NCBI GenBank assembly: GCA_937906455.1 | Contig: CALCYT010000008.1 | Coordinates: 1 to 28,971, forward strand | Direction of reading: 5' to 3' | From: an uncultured Bacteroidales bacterium | GTDB taxonomy: Bacteria; Bacteroidota; Bacteroidia; Bacteroidales; F082 | Length of the DNA: 28,971 nt | In this document: positions 22,856-28,971 of the stretch, in pieces | Layout: each line of letters opens with the position of its first letter | How positions within the stretch are numbered: the first letter of the stretch is position 1 | The notes under the pieces: model-generated | The model's database searches: none | What the model saw: the letters and a program-made list of their open reading frames with translations, nothing else | Told to the model about the DNA's origin: nothing | Position numbers and translations under genes: made by a program

Positions 22856-24769
22856 ATGAAGAAAGTATTTACATTAGCACTCGTGATGGCGATGGCCATT
22901 ACAAGCTTTGCTCAGGTAAAGGGCATGCGCAAATCAGACAGACCAGACCCCAGCACCATTAGAGTCACAAAAGGTCTTGAGGAAGTCACTGCCGTTTTCC
23001 CGGCCTCGACAAGAAACATGATGACTTTGGCTCCTGAGGAGACAGAGTTGAGTTACACTACTTACGACTGGCAGTCGAACCAAGGTCCGAGAAACTTCAC
23101 GGCTGTATGGCCTGACGGTTTTGCTGTCATGTGCTACACACAAGCCACATCAAGCACCTATGCAGACCGTGGTACAGGTCTCGCCATTTGGGATCCAGCT
23201 GTAGGCGAATGGGAGTACACCGATGAGCGCGTTGAGGGTGTCAAGACCGGTTTCGGTTCAATTGCCCGTTACAAAGAGAACGGACTTGTCATTGCAGCAC
23301 ACACTGCCACTGACTGCCGCATCTTCATTGTTGAAGATTTCCGTGACGGCAACCGTGACTTCGGAGAAGGCATTGTCCTTCCTGTAGAGACAGGTGTCGA
23401 TCCTGTTTGGCCGGTGGTACAATGCTCAGGTGAGAACTTGGACATCGTCCATGTTCTTGTCACCAACAACGGTGCATCAGCCCCATACTCGGATCCTATT
23501 GTTTATTATCAGTGGGTTGACGGTGAATGGACACGTCAGTATGAAATCATCCCTAACATCGATGGGGACAATGTTTCAGACGGCGGTTCAAACATCACTT
23601 ATTTCATGCAATACAATCCGGAGAAACCTGACCGTGTAGCTTTCGTCATCAACAATGCTTGGAGCGATGGCAAGGCTGTTGTTTCAGAAGACAATGGTGC
23701 CACATGGACAGACAGAGTGTTCTACAAACATCCGAACATCAACGGCGACTTCACAGACACATGGTTCTTCTATCCACGTTGGACAACTGCCGAGTTTGAC
23801 GATGATGACAACCTCAACGTTGTGTATGAATGGAATGGCACTACAGGAACATCAGGTTCAGGCTCATACTATCCTGGTGTTGGCGGTGTTGCATTCTGGA
23901 GCGAGACGCTTCCTAAGAACGAGTTGTGCATTGGCGGTATCGGTAACGTTGGCGAGCCTTTTGTCATGGACTCAGCATACACGATGAACGACCTCTATTA
24001 TTCAGAATGGTATTGGTCAGACGCCACCCATGATCCGGTTCCGGAATACTTCGGAGAGCTTATGATCCTTGACGAAGAAAGCAATGTTGTTGATTACACT
24101 GGAGATTTACCAGAGAATTACATGTGGGTTGACCTTAACGTAAGAAGTGACCACGGTGCATACAACTGCGGTATCTCATCGTTTGCTTCAATGCACAGAG
24201 AAGGTGACGACATTGTCGCTTTCTGGTCAATGATTGCGGGTGATAGCCAAACCTTGTATTTCGATGGCACCAACCACTACTTCAGACTGTTCGGCGCAAG
24301 ATCAACTGATGGCGGTTTGACATGGTCATTACCAAAACACCTCATCACAGACATCATGAATATCTATGACGAGATGGTGTACGGCGTTGTTATCCCATAC
24401 GTATATTACGATGCAGAAGGAGCTTATGTGTGGTACTGCTACCAGAATGACCAAGAGACAGGTACTTTTGTGATGGGAAACGAGAGCACATACGACAACA
24501 ACTGCTACAGAGCCGTCAAAGTGTATATCCCTTATGTGGATGTTGAAGAAAATCCAATTGCTGTCGCCACTACGATTAACGTCTATCCTAACCCGGCACA
24601 GGGTTCATTCAACGTGGCACTCAACAACGTCAGCGATGTCAACATCTATAACGCTGTCGGTCAGTTGGTTAAGACCTACAACAACGTTTCAGAGCTTAAC
24701 GTCAGCCTTGAGGCCGGTGTTTACTTCGTGAACGCTGGCAACCAGACAGTTAAGGTTGTTGTGAAGTAA
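22856..24769 (+). CDS. Secreted sialidase-fold-like protein with T9SS sorting domain
   Basis: The 637-aa protein has a signal peptide (MKKVFTLALVMAMAITSFAQ), a large beta-rich body and a C-terminal T9SS type A sorting domain (about 567-637: INVYPNPAQGSFNV, VNIYNAVGQLVKTY, LEAGVYFV, ending VKVVVK). Two Asp-box motifs, SEDNGATW (from Ser277) and STDGGLTW (from Ser483), point to a beta-propeller of the sialidase/BNR type. The sialidase arginine triad is not evident, so an enzymatic role is not supported. It should be moved over the outer membrane by the type IX system and attached or released. Codon use is noticeably even and GC-balanced compared with neighbours, as in a well-expressed gene. It has its own promoter and a strong terminator. 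Confidence 0.88.
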   Translation: MKKVFTLALVMAMAITSFAQVKGMRKSDRPDPSTIRVTKGLEEVTAVFPASTRNMMTLAPEETELSYTTYDWQSNQGPRNFTAVWPDGFAVMCYTQATSSTYADRGTGLAIWDPAVGEWEYTDERVEGVKTGFGSIARYKENGLVIAAHTATDCRIFIVEDFRDGNRDFGEGIVLPVETGVDPVWPVVQCSGENLDIVHVLVTNNGASAPYSDPIVYYQWVDGEWTRQYEIIPNIDGDNVSDGGSNITYFMQYNPEKPDRVAFVINNAWSDGKAVVSEDNGATWTDRVFYKHPNINGDFTDTWFFYPRWTTAEFDDDDNLNVVYEWNGTTGTSGSGSYYPGVGGVAFWSETLPKNELCIGGIGNVGEPFVMDSAYTMNDLYYSEWYWSDATHDPVPEYFGELMILDEESNVVDYTGDLPENYMWVDLNVRSDHGAYNCGISSFASMHREGDDIVAFWSMIAGDSQTLYFDGTNHYFRLFGARSTDGGLTWSLPKHLITDIMNIYDEMVYGVVIPYVYYDAEGAYVWYCYQNDQETGTFVMGNESTYDNNCYRAVKVYIPYVDVEENPIAVATTINVYPNPAQGSFNVALNNVSDVNIYNAVGQLVKTYNNVSELNVSLEAGVYFVNAGNQTVKVVVK

Positions 24770-24811
24770 GTCTTTAGTCTTTAGTCTTTAGTCTTTAGTT
24801 TTTAGACTTTA
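24770..24811. repeat. Tandem 7-bp array, GTCTTTA x4 plus two variants
   Basis: GTCTTTA x4, GTTTTTA and GACTTTA start on the base after the stop codon of the T9SS cargo gene. The unit resembles the GTCTAAA unit at 3244-3271. Confidence 0.92.
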
Positions 24812-24815
24812 AGGT

Positions 24816-24848
24816 TAAGAGTGGGGTTTAGGCTCCACTCTTTTTTTA
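24816..24848 (+). terminator. Rho-independent terminator after the T9SS cargo gene
   Basis: AAGAGTGG (24817-24824) pairs with CCACTCTT (24835-24842), followed by a run of T to 24847. It ends only about 30 bp before the next start codon (24879). Confidence 0.85.
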
Positions 24849-24878
24849 GGACAAGTGTAGAGAAGAAAGATAGATATT

Positions 24879-25685
24879 ATGAGCAATGATGAGTTGAGAA
24901 ACTATTTGGATGAGTTGGTGAAGAGGAACAACACTGAGGAGTTTATAAAAGACGACCCCGTGCAGTTTCCTCACAGATACAGTGATTTGCAAGACATTGA
25001 GATAGTGTCGTTTTTGGTGGCGACGATAGCTTGGGGCAACAGGAAGATGATATTGAACAATGCCGACAAAATGTTAGAGATTATGGGAAAATCGCCATAC
25101 GACTACATCATGTCGGGAGGATACGAGAGGATTGATGACGGGAAATGCGTGCATAGAACTTTTTTCGGAAGAGATTTTAAGTATTATTGTAAGGGCATTA
25201 GGGGCATTAAGGGGATTAAGGGGATTAAGGGGATTAAGGGGATTAGGGGCATTGAGGGGATTAAGGGATTAGAGGATGTTTTTTATAATGAGGAGCATGA
25301 TGTGTGGAAGGGCATTCAGAATTTCAGAGATTTGATGGCCGAGGCCAATGGTTGCACGAGCAAGCACATATCGAATCCATGTTGTGAGTCACCGATGAAA
25401 GGCTCAGCCTGCAAGAGGCTGCACATGGCGTTGCGATGGCTTGTGAGAAACGACGGCATTGTGGACTTAGGCGTATGGAAACGACTGAGTCCCAAGGACT
25501 TGATGATACCTTTAGATGTACATGTGGCACGTGTGTCAAGAGAATTGGGATTGCTTGACAGGAAGAGCAACGACAGAATGGCAGTAGAGATGCTCACCTC
25601 ACGATTACGTGAATTGGACAAAGACGATCCGGTGAAATATGATTTTGCGCTTTTTGGAGTGGAAGTCATGAGGGGTACGGTTTAG
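24879..25685 (+). CDS. TIGR02757/DUF2400 family protein with an in-frame repeat insertion
   Basis: The 268-aa protein matches the TIGR02757 (DUF2400) family, found mainly in Bacteroidota and of unknown function. Signatures are DPVQFPHRYSDLQDIEIVSF, ATIAWGNRKMI, HRTFFGRDF, SKHISNP, CKRLHMALRWLVRNDGIVDL, PLDVHVARVSRELGLL and DPVKYDFALFG. Residues 105-130 are an unusual KGI/RGI repeat coded by eight tandem 9-bp units at 25191-25262. It takes the place of the variable segment before LEDVF that in relatives joins the two halves, so the fold may tolerate it. The reading frame stays open, and the motifs on both sides are intact. No promoter box is visible between the upstream terminator and the ATG, so expression may rely on read-through. 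The stop codon lies inside the first unit of the next array. Confidence 0.88.
   Translation: MSNDELRNYLDELVKRNNTEEFIKDDPVQFPHRYSDLQDIEIVSFLVATIAWGNRKMILNNADKMLEIMGKSPYDYIMSGGYERIDDGKCVHRTFFGRDFKYYCKGIRGIKGIKGIKGIKGIRGIEGIKGLEDVFYNEEHDVWKGIQNFRDLMAEANGCTSKHISNPCCESPMKGSACKRLHMALRWLVRNDGIVDLGVWKRLSPKDLMIPLDVHVARVSRELGLLDRKSNDRMAVEMLTSRLRELDKDDPVKYDFALFGVEVMRGTV
25191..25262 (+). repeat. Tandem 9-bp array (consensus AAGGGGATT) x8 inside the TIGR02757 gene
   Basis: Eight 9-bp units begin at 25191, 25200, 25209, 25218, 25227, 25236, 25245 and 25254. Each codes Lys/Arg/Glu-Gly-Ile. Seven GGGG runs (25201 through 25259), separated by 4-6 nt, meet the usual pattern for a G-quadruplex on the coding strand. 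Confidence 0.95.
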
Positions 25686-25722
25686 AGTTTAGAGTTGAGA
25701 GTTTAGAGTTGAGAGTTGAGGG
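25681..25722. repeat. Tandem 7-bp array, TTTAGAG/TTGAGAG x6
   Basis: Units are TTTAGAG x2, TTGAGAG, TTTAGAG, TTGAGAG and TTGAGGG. The first unit contains the TAG stop of the TIGR02757 gene. Confidence 0.92.
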
Positions 25723-25807
25723 GTGAAAAGTGTTGATAAGTTGGCGGGAAATGGGAGTTATCAACAATTTGTTGAAAATTATTTTACACCTTATTAATTT
25801 TTATTAG

Positions 25808-25815
25808 TATCTTTG
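25808..25815 (+). promoter_or_regulatory. -7 box for the subtilase gene
   Basis: TATCTTTG lies 82 nt before the ATG at 25898. No TTTG is present at the expected -33 spacing. Confidence 0.45.
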
Positions 25816-25897
25816 CCTTTTGATAGAGAGGCAAAGAGTGGTTATAGGATTGATAAAATTGAGAATATGGTTTAGTTAACATAAAATCTTTAAATGT

Positions 25898-28800
25898 ATG
25901 AAAAAATTTAACTTATTAATCGTAGCGATGTTATGCTTTATAGGTGTAACATTCGGACAATCAGCGAGTTTCGATTCGCCGAAGATTGAGCAGGAGCTCA
26001 GGGAGGAGCTTAGCAAGACTTCTCAGCAGAACCAGTTGCACCGCGTCATTGTGATGATGGAGGGGCAGTACGACCAGTCAGCGATAGAGCGCGGCACCAG
26101 ATTTATGGACAAGGGCAGCCGTCGTTCTTATGTCATCAACGAGATGAAGAGATTCACCGGTAAATCGCAGGCTGATGTCATGGCGTTCATGGGGAGCCAG
26201 AATGCCAATACGGTTAGAAACCTCAGTTCGTTATGGGTTTTCAACGGCTTCACGTGTGAGACGACTGCGGATGTCATTGAGGCACTTGCGGGGCGCGCCG
26301 ACGTGAAAATGATTTATTCTGACCAGGAGCAGCAGATGATTCCTGAGGTATGGAATCCAGAGCCTGTCGGCAAGCAGTTAAAGCACTCGGACGGTCGTTC
26401 CACCAACGCATGGAACATCACCAAGGTGAATGCCGACGACGTTTGGGTATATAACGGGACGACAGGATATACCGGCGACGGCGTCGTGGTGGCTGTTATC
26501 GACTCAGGTGTAAACTACAACCACACCGACATCACCGACAACATGTGGGACGGTGGCAGCGATTATCCTCATCACGGATATGACTGGGTGAATGGCGACG
26601 ACGACCCCATGGACGACCACGGTCATGGCTCACATTGTGCCGGAACGGTAGCCGGCTATGGCACCAACGGCATACAGACGGGCATAGCCACAGGAGCCAA
26701 GGTCATGGCATTGAAGACCTTGTCGGCATCGGGATCAGGATACAACAGTAACACCTGTTATGCCATACAGTTCGCCTTGGAGCATGGTGCCGATGTGTTA
26801 AGCATGTCGCTTGGCACTTCGGGAGAGGGAGGCTTTGACTATTATCGCAATCTAATGGTGACCGTCATGAACGCCGGTGTCGTGGCTTCTGTCGCCGCCA
26901 GCAACGACGGTAATAAGCTAAGCCAATATCCTATTCCGTTTAACATCGGAGCACCCGGCAACTGCCCTCCCCCATTCTTACATCCCGACCAAAAAGACGT
27001 GCTTGAGGGAGGCATATCGGCGGTGATATGCATTGGCGCGACGAACCAGAACGATGAACACACGTCGTTTACATCCGTAGGTCCGGCGACATGGGCTGCA
27101 GGCTCAAACATCGGCTCATACAACGATTATCCTTACACGGCAGGCAGTGCCACTGAAATAGGGCTTATTCGTCCCGACGTGGCAGCTCCGGGCTATCAGA
27201 TAACATCATTAGATTACAGCGGCAACACGGGTTATTGCGACATGAACGGCACTTCCATGGCGACACCATGTGCGGCAGGCGTCATGGCGTTGATGCTTGA
27301 GGCCGACCCATCGTTGCTTCCGAGAGAGATAGACTCCATCTTGGAATACACGGCGGTAAGATGCGAGAACGCCATTAGCAAGAGCAACTACACCGGCTCA
27401 GGCCGCATCGACGCCTACGCTGCAATACAAGCGGTGCTCGGCACCTGTGAGGCCCCGACCAATCTCACCGCCACCGTTGGCGGCCATGACGTAGCCTTGT
27501 CGTGGACGGCGGCAACAGATGTGTCATCATACAACGTTTATCGTAACGGCACTGAGATCGCATCAGGCGTGACAGGCTCAAGCTATAATGACAACGACTT
27601 AAGCATAGGATATTACACATACAATGTCAAAAGCAATTGCGGTGACAACACAACATCAGTCTCATCCAACTATGTCGATGCCACTATTAATTATAACGGA
27701 CCTGTTGTGACAGACCTCGCCGGCACAGCCAATGGCAACACGGCAACATTGAGCTGGACTTCACCAGAGAGTTCAAGCGGCTCACTTTATTATGCAACAG
27801 ATTATTATATGAACTTAGGATATGGAGACAACTCTCTGTTATATTGGGGACAAAAATATCCCGCCTCAATGTTATCAGCATACGCGGGTATGGCTGTACA
27901 ATCGATTAACATAACGACATATTATACCGACATTGAGCACACATTGTACATTTATCAAGGGAGCGAGACATCGTCATCGAATCTGTTGGCAACCAAGACT
28001 TTCACTCCAACAACTTCTTATAATGAAGTAGCTCTCGATGCCCCTGTTCCCGTTGACTATTTGCAAAACTTATGGGTTGTTTGCGCAGCAGTAGGCGACT
28101 ATCCCATGACTATCGCCCAATATTACGGTGATTCAGATTGTGCGGCCCTTTATAGTCAAAACGGCAACAGTTGGAATAATTATGATGGATATTCGAGCTG
28201 TATTGAGATGGTTTTATCGAACGGAACATATACATACAATGTGAATCGCGACGATGCTGTCATAGCTGAAAACATTGCGGTCACGACTTATTCAGACAAC
28301 AATCTCTCAGCCGGAACATACAGTTACACTGTCACGACAAACTACTATGGTGGTGTGTCACAGGCATCCAACGCCGTTGAGATAACGATAGAGGGTCAGG
28401 ATTTAGTCTTCCACAAGCTTAACAACCACACTGATGTCACAAGCGAAGGCACATATATGATTGTTGATGTCACCAGCGGTCGTGCCCTGACAAGCGCAAA
28501 CGGCTCAGCGAGTGCCCCGTCAGCAGTGGAAGTCTCCATCACAGGCGACTCCATCGTAGGAAACATCGACGCCGAATTACAATGGAACTTCATCGTCAAT
28601 GACGCAGGTTACATTATTAGTCCTGCTAATAACCCGGAAGTATTCCTTTATTCAACCAACAGCAATAATGGTGTAAGAATCGGCACAAACGAAAATAATG
28701 TTTGGGAATTAAACATCACCGACGCGAGTAAGCCAAACTATCACGGGTTCAAGAATGTCGCGTTCAATAGATACCTTGGTACATATAACAACCAAGATTG

Positions 28801-28971
28801 GCGCACTTATACGTCCATCCACAACAACATTCAGAACACACAAATTGAGATTTTCGTATTAGGAGAGGCTCCTGATTCTCCATCGCAGCCGACGCCGCCG
28901 GCACCGACTGTCATATCCATCGCCGAGGCGAGATCTTTGAATACCAACGAGTACGCCTTGGTACAAGGTGT
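25898..28971 (+). CDS. Secreted subtilisin-like serine protease, multidomain, cut by the right edge
   Basis: I read 1024 codons from ATG 25898 with no stop before the window end. A signal peptide (about 1-21, ending VTFGQ) and an inhibitor-I9-like prodomain (about 40-150) precede the S8 catalytic domain (about 180-515). The triad is Asp202 in VVAVIDSGVN, His243 in GHGSHCAGT and Ser453 in NGTSMATPCAAG. After it come fibronectin type III-like modules (from about 519, APTNLTATVGGHDVALSW; a second from about 600), a further beta module near 650-800, and near the edge ISIAEARSLNTNEYALVQGV. The last is the opening of an OB-fold-like domain that I recall at the C-terminus of Bacteroidales secreted proteins. 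A T9SS sorting domain is likely beyond the edge. It should degrade extracellular protein; its substrate is unknown. Confidence 0.92.
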   Translation, partial: MKKFNLLIVAMLCFIGVTFGQSASFDSPKIEQELREELSKTSQQNQLHRVIVMMEGQYDQSAIERGTRFMDKGSRRSYVINEMKRFTGKSQADVMAFMGSQNANTVRNLSSLWVFNGFTCETTADVIEALAGRADVKMIYSDQEQQMIPEVWNPEPVGKQLKHSDGRSTNAWNITKVNADDVWVYNGTTGYTGDGVVVAVIDSGVNYNHTDITDNMWDGGSDYPHHGYDWVNGDDDPMDDHGHGSHCAGTVAGYGTNGIQTGIATGAKVMALKTLSASGSGYNSNTCYAIQFALEHGADVLSMSLGTSGEGGFDYYRNLMVTVMNAGVVASVAASNDGNKLSQYPIPFNIGAPGNCPPPFLHPDQKDVLEGGISAVICIGATNQNDEHTSFTSVGPATWAAGSNIGSYNDYPYTAGSATEIGLIRPDVAAPGYQITSLDYSGNTGYCDMNGTSMATPCAAGVMALMLEADPSLLPREIDSILEYTAVRCENAISKSNYTGSGRIDAYAAIQAVLGTCEAPTNLTATVGGHDVALSWTAATDVSSYNVYRNGTEIASGVTGSSYNDNDLSIGYYTYNVKSNCGDNTTSVSSNYVDATINYNGPVVTDLAGTANGNTATLSWTSPESSSGSLYYATDYYMNLGYGDNSLLYWGQKYPASMLSAYAGMAVQSINITTYYTDIEHTLYIYQGSETSSSNLLATKTFTPTTSYNEVALDAPVPVDYLQNLWVVCAAVGDYPMTIAQYYGDSDCAALYSQNGNSWNNYDGYSSCIEMVLSNGTYTYNVNRDDAVIAENIAVTTYSDNNLSAGTYSYTVTTNYYGGVSQASNAVEITIEGQDLVFHKLNNHTDVTSEGTYMIVDVTSGRALTSANGSASAPSAVEVSITGDSIVGNIDAELQWNFIVNDAGYIISPANNPEVFLYSTNSNNGVRIGTNENNVWELNITDASKPNYHGFKNVAFNRYLGTYNNQDWRTYTSIHNNIQNTQIEIFVLGEAPDSPSQPTPPAPTVISIAEARSLNTNEYALVQG

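Noticed and set aside
25191..25262. Possible CRISPR array
   Set aside because: Units are 9 bp and contiguous with no spacers; it is a simple tandem repeat within a gene.
25191..25685. TIGR02757 gene as a pseudogene because of the repeat insertion
   Set aside because: The array keeps the frame, and conserved motifs before and after it are intact up to a normal stop.
1..28971. Transposon, prophage or genomic island
   Set aside because: No transposase, integrase or phage gene, no long terminal repeats and no tRNA-flanked integration signature were seen.

Overview
The window looks like part of a chromosome from a Bacteroidales-type bacterium (phylum Bacteroidota), probably an uncultured gut or host-associated lineage; I cannot support a genus. 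The evidence is a C-terminal type IX secretion (T9SS) sorting domain, a GWxTD-domain protein, a GH97 glycosidase, a membrane-tethered TPR/helix-turn-helix regulator, a TIGR02757/DUF2400 protein, and Bacteroidota-style promoters (TAnnTTTG at -7, often with TTG or TTTG 20-22 bp upstream) in front of nearly every transcription unit. I see no phage, transposon or CRISPR.

Layout. 1-3118: two minus-strand exported proteins, a PEGA-repeat protein cut by the left edge and a 615-aa protein of unknown function. 3275-3494: two serine tRNAs (CGA and TGA anticodons), minus strand, with a terminator-like hairpin between them. 3586-7893: three plus-strand single-gene units: TPR/HTH regulator, GWxTD protein, family 2 glycosyltransferase. 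7910-17152: a long minus-strand operon from one promoter near 17195-17228. In transcription order it encodes paralogues A1, B1, B2, A2, a small exported protein, two LPP20-like proteins, a P-type calcium ATPase and AroQ. 17242-20137: pepE and a divergently transcribed GH97 glycosidase. 20225-22627: truA, aat (divergent from truA) and kdsA (convergent with aat, interlocked stop codons). 22856-28971: a T9SS cargo protein, a TIGR02757 gene, and a subtilisin-like protease that runs off the right edge.

Two things stand out. First, the 7910-17152 operon couples a duplicated pair of exported-protein families (order A-B-B'-A') with LPP20-like proteins and a calcium pump; its function is not evident and it is the best candidate here for an undescribed envelope system. 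Second, the window carries many short tandem arrays of 7-, 8- or 9-bp units with different sequences, placed at gene borders. One array forms most of the GH97 5' leader and runs directly into its start codon. One fills the gap between convergent GH97 and truA. One 9-bp array lies in frame inside the TIGR02757 gene, adding a Lys-Gly-Ile repeat and seven evenly spaced GGGG runs capable of forming a G-quadruplex.

Housekeeping genes (aroQ, truA, aat, kdsA, pepE, tRNAs) are intact by their visible motifs. All family assignments are from reading the sequence and memory of the families; no database search was run.
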